Positions 31,663 to 41,809 are shown, counted from the stretch's first letter. The stretch is DNA of 48,791 bases from Streptomyces tailanensis (GCF_008386495.1 NZ_VTHJ01000012.1:121033-169823); one strand, 5' to 3'. Program-made: numbers and translations. Notes: generated by a model not told the origin, from the sequence alone.

Positions 31663-32205
31663 TCAGTTCGCGAGATCCGTGGTCGGGGCTTCGCCACGGC
31701 CGATCGCGAGTGACCAGCGGATGGTCGAGGAGGAGGCCGTGATGGAGACGGTGCTCGCGCGGGCCACTTCCGGCTGTGTGAAGTGGTTCTCGACGGCGTT
31801 CGCCTTGCCGTCGTGGCAGTCCAGTTCGAAGGAGGCGTCGAGGGAATGCAGGGCCACGTCGAGCTTGCCCTTGCCCGCGCACTGCACCCCCACGATCAGG
31901 GTGTCCCCGTCGCCCTTCTTGGCCTTGGCGAACTCGAAGCCGGCATTGCCTTGAGTCGCGTTCCGGCGGAGTGCGACGGACTTGGCGCTGGTCAGCTCCG
32001 GTGCCTGTTCCACCGATTTCGGGTCCGTGTTCTCTTCGGCTTCGACATCAGCCGCCGGAGTCGCCTTCGGCTGGTTCGGCTTCGACGACTGCGTGGACTC
32101 CTTCACCGGCGTGTCGCTACCCGACCCCGACGTCGTGCAGGCGGTGGTGGTGAGGAGGACCGCTGCCGAGAGCATGGTCAGGGCGATGAGCGTGCGCTGC
32201 GACAT
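31663..32205 (-). CDS. Secreted lipoprotein
   Basis: A 180-residue lipoprotein. The signal is MSQRTLIALTMLSAAVLLTTTAC with the lipobox ending in the lipidated cysteine, followed by a Ser/Thr/Pro/Glu-rich linker (SKPNQPKATPAADVEAEENT) and a small C-terminal domain with one cysteine pair (VGVQCAGKGK...FELDCHDG). ATG 32205 is chosen; the longer frame to 32745 is antisense to the methyltransferase. Function unknown, extracytoplasmic. Confidence 0.8.
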   Translation of the reverse strand: MSQRTLIALTMLSAAVLLTTTACTTSGSGSDTPVKESTQSSKPNQPKATPAADVEAEENTDPKSVEQAPELTSAKSVALRRNATQGNAGFEFAKAKKGDGDTLIVGVQCAGKGKLDVALHSLDASFELDCHDGKANAVENHFTQPEVARASTVSITASSSTIRWSLAIGRGEAPTTDLAN

Positions 32206-32346
32206 GTAATGACCCCCGTCACTGCGGGCCCGCGGGTCGTGGGCGAGGCTGTGATCGTGACAGTCGGCCGTCAGCGGCAACAAGGTGAACTGGCTTGTTC
32301 GGTGAGGGATTTGGGGTTCGGACGCGACTGACCCGAGGGCAGGTTT

Positions 32347-33081
32347 ATGGCTGACGAAGGCTTCAGGGACCCGCGGCTCGCCGCGATCTACGACCCGCTC
32401 GACCCCGATCGCCGTGATCTGGACGCCTACGTACGCATCGCCGAGGAGTTCGGGGCGCGGCGGGTGCTCGACATCGGGTGTGGGACGGGGACGTTCGCGT
32501 TGATGCTGGCCGGGCGTGGGGTCGAGGTGGTTGGGGTCGATCCGGCTCGGGCGTCCGTCGATGTGGCCCGGGGGAAGCCGGGGAGCGAACGGGTGCGGTG
32601 GATCGACGGGGACGCGACCGCGCTGCCGCCGCTCCGCGTCGACCTTGTCACCATGACGGCCAACGTCGCGCAGGCGATCGTCGATCCGGAGGCGTGGCGG
32701 GGGACGCTCCGGGGCGCCTACGAGGCGCTGCGGCCCGGCGGGCATCTCGTGTTCGAGACACGAGACCCGGCCGCGCGCGCCTGGGAGCAGTGGAATCGCG
32801 AGGCCTCGTGCGGCGTCACGGAGATCGACGGGGTCGGGGCGGTGGAGAGTTGGGTGGATCTCGTCAAGGTCGACGGGGCGTTGGTGACGTTCCGTTGGAC
32901 GTATGTGTTCCGCGATGACGAGACCACGCTGACCTCCGCATCCACCCTTCGGTTTCGTGAACGGGGCGAGGTCACAGAGGAGTTGGTGGCGGAGGGGTTC
33001 GAGGTCAGGGAGGCTCGCGGGGCGCCCGATCGGCCGGGCAAGGAGTTCGTGTTCATCGCCCGGCGGCCGGAGACGACCTGA
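32347..33081 (+). CDS. Class I SAM-dependent methyltransferase
   Basis: A 244-residue methyltransferase with motif I VLDIGCGTGTFALMLAGRG, GVDPARASVDVAR (motif II), and LRPGGHLVFETRDP. C-terminal strands WTYVFRDDETTLTSASTLRFR fit small-molecule or sugar methyltransferases. It converges with the Ddn-like gene, 10 bp between stops. Substrate unknown. Confidence 0.88.
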   Translation: MADEGFRDPRLAAIYDPLDPDRRDLDAYVRIAEEFGARRVLDIGCGTGTFALMLAGRGVEVVGVDPARASVDVARGKPGSERVRWIDGDATALPPLRVDLVTMTANVAQAIVDPEAWRGTLRGAYEALRPGGHLVFETRDPAARAWEQWNREASCGVTEIDGVGAVESWVDLVKVDGALVTFRWTYVFRDDETTLTSASTLRFRERGEVTEELVAEGFEVREARGAPDRPGKEFVFIARRPETT

Positions 33082-33091
33082 GCGTCGGGGC

Positions 33092-33493
33092 TCAGTTCCG
33101 CAGGTCCACCCGTACTGTCAGCAACCCCGACGCCGACCCCAGTACCCGTACGGCCGTGCTGTTCATACGAGGCAGGGTGCGCAGGCGGGCGATGGGGTCG
33201 TCGTCCGTGAGGAGGTGGGCCGTGCCGTCGTGCCAGCGGCCCCGGATACGGACCCTGACCTCGGGGTTGGCCCTGATGTTGCGTACGTACTGGGACTTCT
33301 CGCCGAACTCCGAGACCAGCCAGAAGGAGTCGCCGACACGGCGGCCACCGACCGGGGTGTGGCGGGGGAGGCCGGACTTGCGGCCGGTGGTCTCCAGGAC
33401 GGTCTGGAGCGGGACGCGGCGGAGGATCGGGTTGCCGACGTGGCGCTGGAAGGCCGTGACGGCGCGTTGCTTGAGGTCCGCGGAACGGGACAT
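33092..33493 (-). CDS. Deazaflavin (F420)-dependent nitroreductase/Ddn-like protein
   Basis: A 133-residue protein of the Ddn/FDOR-B split-barrel family: NPILRRVPLQTVLETTGRKSGLPRHTPVGG, then DSFWLVSEFGEKSQYVRNIRANPEVRVRIRGRWH. The TTGRKSG segment and the FWLV...ANP pattern are characteristic. Members use reduced F420 to reduce quinones or nitro compounds. With fbiC and the LLM enzymes, it suggests F420 use in this region. It is divergent from the EEP-type gene. Confidence 0.86.
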   Translation of the reverse strand: MSRSADLKQRAVTAFQRHVGNPILRRVPLQTVLETTGRKSGLPRHTPVGGRRVGDSFWLVSEFGEKSQYVRNIRANPEVRVRIRGRWHDGTAHLLTDDDPIARLRTLPRMNSTAVRVLGSASGLLTVRVDLRN

Positions 33494-33567
33494 CGGCTTG
33501 CTTCTCCTCGGGGTGTGGGAGGTACGGGGTACAGGATCGGCTACGGGGTGAAGGCGGTGGGCGTCGG

Positions 33568-34419
33568 GTGGTGCGGGTAGTGACGTGGAATCTGTGGTGG
33601 CGGTTCGGGCCCTGGCAGGAGCGGCAGAAGGCCATCCTCGCCGTGCTGCGTGAACTGCGGCCCGACGTGGTCGGGTTGCAGGAAGTGTGGGAGGAGGGCG
33701 GGGAGAACCTCGCCGGGTGGCTGGCCGGGGAACTCGGTATGCACTGGACCTGGGGTTCCTACGGCGACTCCGCCCTCTGGCAGCGGCGTATCGGGGACCC
33801 GGGTGTGGGGATAGGGAATGCCGTGCTGAGCCGGTGGCCCGTCCTGGAGCGGGAGACGATCACCTTGCCCACGGGGGAAACGGGGGAAACGGGGAAAGCC
33901 CCCGCAGAGGACAGCGGACGAGGGGGACGAGGGGCGCTGTACGCGCGCCTGGGCGCGCCCGGTGAGCCCGTCCCGTTCTTCACCGCCCACCTCAGCTCCG
34001 CGACCGAGGCCTCGGCGGTACGGTGCCGACAGGTCGCCACGCTCGCGGAGTTCGTCGCCGGCCACCGGGGCGGCACCGGCTTCCCACCCGTCGTCACCGG
34101 CGACTTCAACGCCTGGCCGGACTCCGACGAAGTCCGCCTCTTCGGCGGCTACAAGACCGCGCCCGCCGTACCCGGGCAGGTGCTCATCGACGCCTGGGAG
34201 TACGCCGACCCGGCCGCGCCCTCCGCGACCTGGGACATGGCCAACCCGTACGTCGCCGGAACCTTCGGGCCGAGCGTACGGGTCGACTACATCCATGTGG
34301 CACCGACCGGCCGCGGCGGACCAGGGCACGTACGGGGCGTACGGCGTGTGGGGGACGCGCCCGTCGACGGCGTATGGCCGTCCGACCATGCCGCCGTCGT
34401 CGCCGACCTGTCGGACTGA
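33568..34419 (+). CDS. Endonuclease/exonuclease/phosphatase (EEP) family protein
   Basis: A 283-residue EEP protein. It begins VVTWNLWWRFGPW, then VGLQEVWEE (metal-binding Glu), VVTGDFNAWPDSDEVRLF (GDFN motif) and ends with PSDHAAVVADL (the SDH motif). All the catalytic motifs appear present, so an active metal-dependent phosphodiesterase is expected. There is no signal peptide. GTG start at 33568. The substrate could be nucleic acid or a phosphorylated small molecule. Confidence 0.86.
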   Translation: MVRVVTWNLWWRFGPWQERQKAILAVLRELRPDVVGLQEVWEEGGENLAGWLAGELGMHWTWGSYGDSALWQRRIGDPGVGIGNAVLSRWPVLERETITLPTGETGETGKAPAEDSGRGGRGALYARLGAPGEPVPFFTAHLSSATEASAVRCRQVATLAEFVAGHRGGTGFPPVVTGDFNAWPDSDEVRLFGGYKTAPAVPGQVLIDAWEYADPAAPSATWDMANPYVAGTFGPSVRVDYIHVAPTGRGGPGHVRGVRRVGDAPVDGVWPSDHAAVVADLSD

Positions 34420-34444
34420 CGCGGCCCTGCCCGAACCGGGAGTG

Positions 34445-35263
34445 TTACGGCTTGCGGCCCAGGCCGCCGTGTTGGCCGATCGGCTTCGGTTCGGTCTCCT
34501 CCGTGTCGTCCGGGCGCCACAGCGGGACGGAGACGACACCCGGGTCGATCAGGTCGAGGCCGTCGAAGAAGCCGGTGATCTGGTCGACGGGGCGGAGGAA
34601 GTAGGGGACGGCGCCGGTCTCGTTGTAGGCGTCCTGGGCGCGCTCGTATTCGGGATCGGTGCCCCGGGAGCCCTCGTTGATCGAGAGGTAACTGCCCGAG
34701 GGGAGGCCGGACATCAGGCGCTGGACGATCGAGCGGGCCTCGTCGTAGTCGGCGACGTGGCCGAGGATGCCGCTGAGGATGAGAGCCGTGGGCCGGGTCA
34801 GGTCCAGGGTCTTGGCCGCGGCCTCCAGGATGCGCTCGGGTTCCTGGAGGTTCGCGTCGATGTAGGCGGTGGCGCCCTCGGGGCTGGAGTAGAGCAGGAC
34901 GCGGGCGTGGCCGAGGACCAGCGGGTCGTTGTCGACGTAGACGATCCTGGCGTCCGGGGCGCTGCGCTGGGCGACCTGGTGGGTGTTGTCGGCGGTGGGC
35001 AGCCCGGTGCCGACGTCCAGGAACTGCCGTACGCCCTCCACCTCCACCAGATGCCGGATGCTGCGCCGCAGGAACGCGCGGCTGCTGCGGGCGATGGTCA
35101 CGATGCCGGGGAAGGCACCGGCGTACGCGTCGCCGGCCGCCTCGTCCACCGGGTAGTTGTCCTTGCCGCCGAGCCAGTAGTTCCAGATGCGGGCGGAGGC
35201 GGGCACGGAAGTGTCGACCCTCTTCTTCGCCGCGGGTTCGGGCGTGGTCGCGTGATCGGTCAT
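34445..35263 (-). CDS. Methyltransf_19 (DUF574) SAM-dependent methyltransferase
   Basis: A 272-residue protein with PASARIWNYWLGGKDNYPVDEAAGDA near the start, FLDVGTGLPTADNTH (SAM loop) and VYVDNDPLVLGHARVLL, and the family's FFDGLDLIDPGVVSVPLWRP end. This is the abundant Streptomyces DUF574 family; substrates are unknown. Its stop is 25 bp from the EEP-type gene stop. Confidence 0.9.
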   Translation of the reverse strand: MTDHATTPEPAAKKRVDTSVPASARIWNYWLGGKDNYPVDEAAGDAYAGAFPGIVTIARSSRAFLRRSIRHLVEVEGVRQFLDVGTGLPTADNTHQVAQRSAPDARIVYVDNDPLVLGHARVLLYSSPEGATAYIDANLQEPERILEAAAKTLDLTRPTALILSGILGHVADYDEARSIVQRLMSGLPSGSYLSINEGSRGTDPEYERAQDAYNETGAVPYFLRPVDQITGFFDGLDLIDPGVVSVPLWRPDDTEETEPKPIGQHGGLGRKP

Positions 35264-35404
35264 GGGGCCGTCTCCTCCGACGAGCGTACGAGCATGCGTG
35301 CGTCACACGTACGGATGTGCGCCCGCACGTGTCGAGCCAAATTTACGACTCAACGCGCCGGTTTTGTACGCGAGTTCCCGTACGGCAGTCCTGGCCCCTA
35401 ACCT

Positions 35405-36952
35405 CTACCCCCGCCCCAGGAAGATCGGGTTCGTGAACGCCGCCATCGGGCCCGGGAAGCCCGGGATGACCGGTGGGTGGCGGACCTCGGCGCGTACGTA
35501 CGCCGCGTACGAGGCCGTCGTACGCCACTCCGCCGAGCCGGTGCCCGAGGCCGGGAGGGCGGGTGAGGTGAACAGGACGCCCTGGTCGGTGACGAAGCGG
35601 ATGGTGCAGTCGGGGGCGCCCGTCGCCTCCAGGCGGACCGTGACCGGGGTGTCGGCGGCGACCTTCAACCGCTCGCCGATGCCCGCGTGTTCGCCGCGCG
35701 GGCCGGAGGCGGTGAAGGTGACGGACACGTCCTTCGATTCGGCGACGTACGAGCGGCCGGCCCGCAGCCCCTCCTGGATGGCCTCCCTGGTCAGGTCGTC
35801 GGCCAGGACGACCGTCTGGGGTCGGCCCACGGGGTCGGGGTCGCGGTGGGCGTCGCTGTTGCCCATCGCCGGGATCCAGTCCCGGCGGCCCTCGCGTACG
35901 GCCGCGACCAGCATGCCGTCCCAGTCGGCGAGGGCCACCTCGTCCTCGGGCGAGTACGCGCCGTTCCAGACCTCCACCGCGTCCGCCTCGCCGAAGCCGA
36001 ACTTCCAGTTGCAGCCGATGCAGGTGGCGTGCGGGTGGGCGGGGACCACCAGGCCCCCGGCGCGGCGGATCTCCCGGGCGTACTTGCCGAACCGGTTGTC
36101 CCGGGCCCGGTAGCGCCAGTCGATGAACGTGCCGGGTTCGGTGCCGAGCGCGAGGACATGACCGTTCCTCGTCGTCACCTCCTCGCCCAGCAGGATGAGG
36201 AGGTCGTCGCCCGCGAGCTCGGCCCAATGGGCGTGCGAGGACTGGGTGTTGTGCTCGGAGGAGTTGATGAAGTCGAGCCCGGCGGCCCGCGCGAGCGCCG
36301 TGATCTCGGCGGGGGTGCGGCGGCCGTCGGAGTACCAGGTGTGCAGATGGCAGTCACCCCGGTACCAGGCCCGGCCCCGGCCCTTCGCCCGCTCCGGCGG
36401 GTAGACGGGCTTGACCTGCTTGCCGGGTGCGCCGTACGTCAGCGTGATCGTGATCTCGTACGGCAGTCCCTGCGGCGCCACCGTGTACGGCCCCAGCGCG
36501 ATGTGCCAGGTACCGGGGCGGACCGGGCCCGGGATGTACCCCGGGGTCGCGTCGTCCGCCCGGACGAAGAACTCCGTACGCGCCCCGCCCGACCAGCCCC
36601 GGAAGCCCTTGCCGCCGAGATCGGTGCCGCGTTCGTCGAAGACGCCGATGTCCAGCGCGTTGCCAGCGGTGCCGGCGGGGACGGGCGGTCTCTCGTAGGT
36701 GTACGCGACCTTCAACTCCCGTACGCGACTCGGCACCTCGATGGGCAGATAGACGAAGTCCGGGGAGCCGGTGGGGAGCGTGCCCCGGATGGTCTTCGTC
36801 TCCTGCTTGCCGTCCGCGGCCTCGACGCCGCTCGTCCCGAAGGTCACGCTCCCCAACGTAAGCGCGGCCGCCGCCGACGTCACGAACAGCGCGCGCCTTC
36901 CGAGTCCGTTTCCGTCACGTCCGTCGCTGCCGTCGCTGTGTTCGTCGCACAT
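35405..36952 (-). CDS. Tat-exported PHP-domain phosphoesterase
   Basis: A 515-residue protein. A twin-arginine leader (GLGRRALFVTSAAAALTLG) is followed by an Ala site near SGVEAA. A beta-rich region lies at about 40-190. The PHP domain begins with GDCHLHTWYSDGRRTPAE and contains SSEHNTQSSH, LILLGEEVTTRNGHVLAL, VVPAHPHA and GNSDAHRD, the histidine set that binds the metals. A final beta domain follows. It should hydrolyse a phosphoester outside the cytoplasm. ATG 36952 is used; the longer frame is antisense to the beta-lactamase-like gene. Confidence 0.86.
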   Translation of the reverse strand: MCDEHSDGSDGRDGNGLGRRALFVTSAAAALTLGSVTFGTSGVEAADGKQETKTIRGTLPTGSPDFVYLPIEVPSRVRELKVAYTYERPPVPAGTAGNALDIGVFDERGTDLGGKGFRGWSGGARTEFFVRADDATPGYIPGPVRPGTWHIALGPYTVAPQGLPYEITITLTYGAPGKQVKPVYPPERAKGRGRAWYRGDCHLHTWYSDGRRTPAEITALARAAGLDFINSSEHNTQSSHAHWAELAGDDLLILLGEEVTTRNGHVLALGTEPGTFIDWRYRARDNRFGKYAREIRRAGGLVVPAHPHATCIGCNWKFGFGEADAVEVWNGAYSPEDEVALADWDGMLVAAVREGRRDWIPAMGNSDAHRDPDPVGRPQTVVLADDLTREAIQEGLRAGRSYVAESKDVSVTFTASGPRGEHAGIGERLKVAADTPVTVRLEATGAPDCTIRFVTDQGVLFTSPALPASGTGSAEWRTTASYAAYVRAEVRHPPVIPGFPGPMAAFTNPIFLGRG

Positions 36953-37124
36953 GCTGCTGCTCCCCAGGTCGTCGCGAGTGACTTGGCATGGGTGGTGCAG
37001 GGGTGGTGCGTGCCACCTTCGTATGCGCTGGTGAACTGTGGGGCAAGGGGAGGGGATCGGCGGCTTTCGAGTTGGCCGAACCACAGCGTGCCAACCCGAA
37101 CTCGCCCGACAGGAGAGACAGAAC

Positions 37125-37967
37125 GTGCGGACACCGTTATGCCTGCTCGGCGGCGCCGGCATCCACGACCGGGTCGCCCATGGCCACGACGCGTACCGGT
37201 TCGTGGAAATCGGCTCCCTCACCAAGGTGTTCACCGGGACCGTACTGGCCCGGCTGGCCGCCGAGGGGGGCCTCGGTCTCGATACGCCGCTGGAGGAGTG
37301 CCTGGAGGAGGTGCCGAGGGGGTCGGGCATCACCCTCCGGCATCTCGCTGAGCACACCTCGGGTCTGCCCCGCCTGCCGCCCGGGACCGGCGGCCTTCCG
37401 GACGACCCGTACGCCCCCTTCACCGAGCCGGCGCTACGGGAGTTGCTGCGCGACCTGGACCGGGTGGCCACCGGCCGACTGGGGGGCAGCGAGTACTCCA
37501 ACCTCGGCTACGCGGTGCTCGGGCACGCCCTCGTGACCGCCACCGGACGCTCGTACCAGCAACTGGTCGATACGTACGTCCTGTTGCCCCTCGGTCTGGA
37601 GGCGGGCGCGGTGACGGCATGTCCGCCGGAGAGCCGACGCCTCGTACCGCGCGATCTGTTCGGCCGGCCCCGGTCCCTGTGGACACTGACCGGACCGATC
37701 CTGCCGGCCGGCGGTCTGTGGTCCACCTGCCGGACTCTGGCGCACGTCGTGGTCGCCCTGCTCGTCGAGCGCGGGCTCGGCGATCCGGCGCCCTCCTGGC
37801 AGCGGAGTTCCCCGATCCGGTGGCACGACGGTGCCACCCGTGGCTCGTCCGTGCTGGCCGCCGCGCACGACGACGGTGAGTGGATCCTCGTCCACCGCCT
37901 CGGCAGTGTGGCCGGTACGAACCGGATCGCGAAGCGGAGCATTCTCGCGGCCGGTTGGTTGCGGTAG
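37125..37967 (+). CDS. Serine beta-lactamase/transpeptidase-like protein
   Basis: A 280-residue class C/PBP-like serine hydrolase: GSLTK (S31, K34), TLRHLAEHTSGLP, SEYSNLGYAVLGHAL (Y124, N126). The final motif is WHDG near residue 227 rather than a classic KTG. No signal peptide is seen and the N-terminus is short, so it may act in the cytoplasm as an esterase. The GTG follows AGGAGAG. It is divergent from the PHP gene. Confidence 0.83.
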   Translation: MRTPLCLLGGAGIHDRVAHGHDAYRFVEIGSLTKVFTGTVLARLAAEGGLGLDTPLEECLEEVPRGSGITLRHLAEHTSGLPRLPPGTGGLPDDPYAPFTEPALRELLRDLDRVATGRLGGSEYSNLGYAVLGHALVTATGRSYQQLVDTYVLLPLGLEAGAVTACPPESRRLVPRDLFGRPRSLWTLTGPILPAGGLWSTCRTLAHVVVALLVERGLGDPAPSWQRSSPIRWHDGATRGSSVLAAAHDDGEWILVHRLGSVAGTNRIAKRSILAAGWLR

Positions 37968-38037
37968 GCATAGGTGCGGGAGCAGATGCCGACCGGTCGG
38001 TATGGACAAATGGGTCGTGTCCAGGTACAGATGAATC

Positions 38038-38886
38038 ATGCGCATCGCCGTGACGATCTTTCTCACCGACGAGACCATCACCCCGACCCGGCTCGCCCGT
38101 GAGCTGGAGCAGCGGGGCTTTGCCGGGCTCTACGTCCCCGAGCACACGCACATCCCCGTCGAGCGGATGACGCCGTACCCGGCCGGGGGCGAGCTGCCGC
38201 GTGAGTACGGCCGTACGCTCGACCCCTTCGTCGCGCTCGGCCAGGCCGCCGCCGTCACCGAGCGGCTGGGGCTCGGCACCGGGATCACGCTCGTCGCCCA
38301 GCATGACCCGATCGACCTCGCGAAGCAGATCGCGACCGTGGACCACCTCTCCGGGGGCCGCCTCACGCTGGGGCTGGGCTATGGCTGGAACGTCGAAGAG
38401 GCCGCCGACCACGGGGTCGAGTGGCGTACGCGGCGGGAACTGGTGCGGGACCGGATGGCGTTGATGCGGGCGCTGTGGGCGGAGGAGCCGACGGCGTACG
38501 AGGGGGAGTTCGGGAGTGTGCGGGCGAGCTTCGCTTACCCCAAGCCGGTGCGGAAGCCGCAGGGGCCGGTGGTGGGGCCGCGCACGCTGATCGGTGGGGC
38601 GGCGGGGCCGAAGCTGTTCGCGCACATCTGCGAGTACGCGGACGGGTGGCTGCCGATCGGGGGGCGGGGGTTGGGGGAGTCGCTTCCGGTGCTGCGGGCG
38701 GCCTGGGCGGATGCGGGGCGGGATCCGGAGGCGTTGCAGGTCGTGCCGTACGCGGTGCATCCGAGTGCGGGGAAGCTGGCGTACTACGCGGAGTCGGGGA
38801 TCGAGGAGGTCGTGGTGCAGTTGCCTCCGGCGGGGGAGGTGGAGGTGCTGGGGGTGCTGGACTCGTACGGGGCGTTTTTGGCGTAG
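38038..38886 (+). CDS. LLM-class F420-dependent oxidoreductase
   Basis: A 282-residue luciferase-like protein: LYVPEHTHIPV, GLGTGITLVAQHDPIDLAKQIATVDHLSGGRLTLGLGYGWNVEE (cofactor strand) and GGAAGPKLFAHICEYADGWLPI. These match F420-type LLM enzymes. Together with the genes at 9654, 21950 and 33092 it belongs to a window-wide group of probable F420 users. It lies 185 bp before fbiC on the same strand, separated by a repeat containing a hairpin. The CTGACG palindrome is not seen before it. Confidence 0.9.
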   Translation: MRIAVTIFLTDETITPTRLARELEQRGFAGLYVPEHTHIPVERMTPYPAGGELPREYGRTLDPFVALGQAAAVTERLGLGTGITLVAQHDPIDLAKQIATVDHLSGGRLTLGLGYGWNVEEAADHGVEWRTRRELVRDRMALMRALWAEEPTAYEGEFGSVRASFAYPKPVRKPQGPVVGPRTLIGGAAGPKLFAHICEYADGWLPIGGRGLGESLPVLRAAWADAGRDPEALQVVPYAVHPSAGKLAYYAESGIEEVVVQLPPAGEVEVLGVLDSYGAFLA

Positions 38887-38920
38887 GGCGCCTGCTGGGA
38901 GGGGTGGCGGGGATTTGGGT

Positions 38921-38979
38921 GCGGCTGCGGGTTCGTCGTGGCTTGTCGCGCAGTTCCCCGCGCCCCTGACGGGGCGCGA
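38921..38979 (+). repeat. Dispersed Streptomyces-type repeat carrying a terminator hairpin
   Basis: GCGGCTGCGGGT...GTCGCGCAGTTCCCCGCGCCCC is the same repeat kind as at 23080-23150. At 38959-38978 it forms a perfect 8-bp stem (CGCGCCCC/GGGGCGCG) with a 4-nt loop, well placed to end the LLM transcript before fbiC. Confidence 0.6.
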
Positions 38980-39071
38980 CCCCCTGGCCAGTTACACCAT
39001 GTAACGCCCGGCAGGCCGGAACGAAGCAGGCACCCCCTCTGCCCTGACCAGCTCGAACGTATGCTCAAGAG

Positions 39072-41684
39072 ATGACGACTTCGGCGACCTCCGGAACCGG
39101 CCCCACCGAGCGCCCCGGTGCTGCCGGGCCGACCGCGAACTCCATGCGCCGTGCCCTGAAACGTGCGCGGGACGGGGTGGCGCTCGACGTGGCCGAGGCG
39201 GCGGTGCTGCTTCAGGCGCGCGGGGCTGATCTGGAGGACCTCGCCGCGTCGGCCGCCCGGGTGCGGGACGCGGGGCTGGAGGCGGCCGGGCGGGCCGGTG
39301 TCATCACGTACTCGAAGAGCGTGTTCGTCCCCCTCACCCGGCTGTGCCGGGACAAGTGTCACTACTGCACCTTCGTCACCGTGCCGGGGAAGCTGCGGCG
39401 GGCCGGGCACGGGATGTTCATGTCGCCGGACGAGGTGTTGGACGTGGCCCGGAAAGGGGCCGCCCTCGGCTGCAAGGAGGCGCTGATCACCCTCGGCGAC
39501 AAGCCCGAGGAGCGCTGGCCGGAGGCGCGCGAGTGGCTCGACGCGCACGGGTACGACGACACGATCGCGTACGTCCGGGCCATCTCCATCCGGATCCTGG
39601 AGGAGACGGGGCTGCTGCCGCACCTCAACCCCGGCGTGATGAGCTGGACGGACTTCCAGCGGCTCAAGCCCGTCGCGCCGAGCATGGGCATGATGCTGGA
39701 GACGACCGCGACGCGGTTGTGGTCCGAGCCCGGCGGCCCGCACCACGGCTCACCGGACAAGGAGCCGGCCGTACGACTGCGGGTCCTGGAGGACGCGGGG
39801 CGGTCGTCCGTCCCCTTCACCTCGGGCATCCTCATCGGCATCGGGGAGACGTACGAGGAGCGCGCCGAGTCCCTGTTCGCACTGCGGAAGATCTCCCGCG
39901 CCTACCACGGCATCCAGGAGCTGATCATCCAGAACTTCCGCGCCAAGCCGGACACCGCGATGCGCGGTATGCCGGACGCGGAACTGGACGAGCTGGTCGC
40001 GGCGGTGGCCGTCGCCCGGCTCATCATGGGCCCGGCCGGCTGCATCCAGGCGCCGCCCAACCTCGTCGACAGCGAGTACGAGCGCCTCATCGGCGCCGGG
40101 ATCGACGACTGGGGCGGCGTATCCCCGCTGACCATCGACCATGTGAACCCCGAGCGCCCCTGGCCGCAGATCGAGGAGCTGACGGAGCGGTCCGCGGCGG
40201 CCGGTTTCGAGCTGCGCGAACGGCTGTGCGTGTACCCGGAGTTCGTGACGCGCGGCGAGCCGTGGCTGGACCCGCGCCTGCTGCCGCACGTCCGGGCGCT
40301 CGCCGACCCGGAGACGGGACTGGCCCTGCCGGACGCGGTCGTCGAGGGACACCCGTGGCAGGAGCCCGAGGAGGTCTTCGTCGCCGTCGGCCGTACGGAT
40401 CTCCACTCCTCGATCGACACCGAGGGCCGTACGTCCGACCGCCGCGACGACTTCGACGAGGTCTACGGCGACTGGGGCGCCCTGCGCGAGGCGGCCGCCC
40501 CCGGCATGGCGCCGGAGCGCATCGACACGGATGTGCGGCGGGCGCTGCGGGTAGCCGCCGACGACCCGACCCGGCTGAGCGACGCCGAGGCGCTGGCGCT
40601 GCTGCACGCGGACGGGCCGGCGCTGGACGCGCTGTGCGAGGTCGCGGACGAGGTTCGTAAATCGGCCGTCGGCGACGACGTCACGTACATCGTCACCCGG
40701 AACATCAACTTCACCAACGTCTGCTACACCGGCTGCCGTTTCTGCGCCTTCGCGCAGCGCCGCACGGACGCGGACGCGTACACCCTCTCCCTGGACCAGG
40801 TCGCCGACCGGGCGCAACAGGCGTGGGACGTCGGCGCGGTCGAGGTCTGCATGCAGGGCGGCATCCACCCCGACCTGCCCGGCACGGCGTACTTCGACAT
40901 CGCGAAGGCGGTCAAATCCCGCGTCCCCGGCATGCACGTGCACGCCTTCTCCCCGATGGAGGTGGTGAACGGCGCGACCAGGACGGGTCTTTCGATCCGC
41001 GAGTGGCTGACGGCGGCCAAGGAGGCCGGCCTCGATTCCATCCCCGGCACGGCCGCCGAGATCCTCGACGACGAGGTGCGCTGGGTCCTGACGAAGGGCA
41101 AGCTGCCGACGGCCACCTGGATCGAGGTGATCACGACCGCCCACGAACTGGGCATCCGTTCCTCGTCGACGATGATGTACGGCCATGTGGACCAGCCGAG
41201 GCACTGGCTGGGCCACCTGCGCACGCTCGCCGGTATCCAGCAACGCACCGGCGGCTTCACGGAGTTCGTGACCCTCCCCTTCATCCACACCAACGCGCCC
41301 GTGTACCTGGCCGGCATCTCCCGGCCCGGCCCCACCATGCGCGACAACAGGGCGGTCACCGCCATGTCCCGCCTCCTCCTGCACCCCTGGATCCCCAACA
41401 TCCAGACCAGCTGGGTCAAGCTCGGCACGGAGGGCGCGGCGGAGATGCTCCGCTCCGGCGCGAACGACCTCGGCGGCACCCTGATGGAGGAGACCATCTC
41501 CCGTATGGCGGGCTCCTCCTACGGCTCCTACAAGTCGGTGAAGGACCTGATCGCCGTAGCCGAAGCGGCCGGCCGCCCGGCCAGGCCGCGTACAACCGTG
41601 TACGGCGAGGTCCCGGAGGAGCGGCAGAAGGCGGCACAGGCCTCCGACGGCCATCTGCCGGAGCTGTTGCCGGTGTTGGACTGA
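39072..41684 (+). CDS. fbiC: FbiC, bifunctional FO synthase (CofG/CofH) for coenzyme F420
   Basis: An 870-residue protein with two radical-SAM halves. The first cluster is CRDKCHYC (C92, C96, C99) and the second CYTGCRFC (C551, C555, C558). Each half ends in a barrel with typical motifs ([22 protein letters not shown]). In actinomycetes one fused protein makes the FO chromophore from tyrosine and a diaminouracil precursor of riboflavin; other bacteria and archaea use two proteins. All six cluster cysteines are present and length is normal. It supplies the cofactor for the LLM and Ddn-like enzymes in the window. Confidence 0.97.
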   Translation: MTTSATSGTGPTERPGAAGPTANSMRRALKRARDGVALDVAEAAVLLQARGADLEDLAASAARVRDAGLEAAGRAGVITYSKSVFVPLTRLCRDKCHYCTFVTVPGKLRRAGHGMFMSPDEVLDVARKGAALGCKEALITLGDKPEERWPEAREWLDAHGYDDTIAYVRAISIRILEETGLLPHLNPGVMSWTDFQRLKPVAPSMGMMLETTATRLWSEPGGPHHGSPDKEPAVRLRVLEDAGRSSVPFTSGILIGIGETYEERAESLFALRKISRAYHGIQELIIQNFRAKPDTAMRGMPDAELDELVAAVAVARLIMGPAGCIQAPPNLVDSEYERLIGAGIDDWGGVSPLTIDHVNPERPWPQIEELTERSAAAGFELRERLCVYPEFVTRGEPWLDPRLLPHVRALADPETGLALPDAVVEGHPWQEPEEVFVAVGRTDLHSSIDTEGRTSDRRDDFDEVYGDWGALREAAAPGMAPERIDTDVRRALRVAADDPTRLSDAEALALLHADGPALDALCEVADEVRKSAVGDDVTYIVTRNINFTNVCYTGCRFCAFAQRRTDADAYTLSLDQVADRAQQAWDVGAVEVCMQGGIHPDLPGTAYFDIAKAVKSRVPGMHVHAFSPMEVVNGATRTGLSIREWLTAAKEAGLDSIPGTAAEILDDEVRWVLTKGKLPTATWIEVITTAHELGIRSSSTMMYGHVDQPRHWLGHLRTLAGIQQRTGGFTEFVTLPFIHTNAPVYLAGISRPGPTMRDNRAVTAMSRLLLHPWIPNIQTSWVKLGTEGAAEMLRSGANDLGGTLMEETISRMAGSSYGSYKSVKDLIAVAEAAGRPARPRTTVYGEVPEERQKAAQASDGHLPELLPVLD

Positions 41685-41722
41685 GGCTGAGGAGCGGAGC
41701 GGGCGGAGAGGCAGGCAGACGC

Positions 41723-41809
41723 GATTGGCAGATTTGTCTCACTGGCATGCCGGATTTGTCGGCCTGGCGGCCGCAAACGAGGCCAAGCCCTGAGACAAAT
41801 CTGCCAATC
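41723..41809. repeat. 19-bp perfect inverted repeats, 49-bp spacer (mini-element-like)
   Basis: Exact reverse-complement arms at 41723-41741 and 41791-41809, AT-richer than their surroundings. The spacer carries a further GGATTTGTCGG copy of part of the arm (ATTTGTC). It lies 38 bp after fbiC. It may be a terminator, or terminal repeats of a miniature mobile element. No clear target duplication is seen. Confidence 0.8.

Noticed and set aside
39750..41654. Antisense 634-residue open frame
   Set aside because: Shadow of fbiC.
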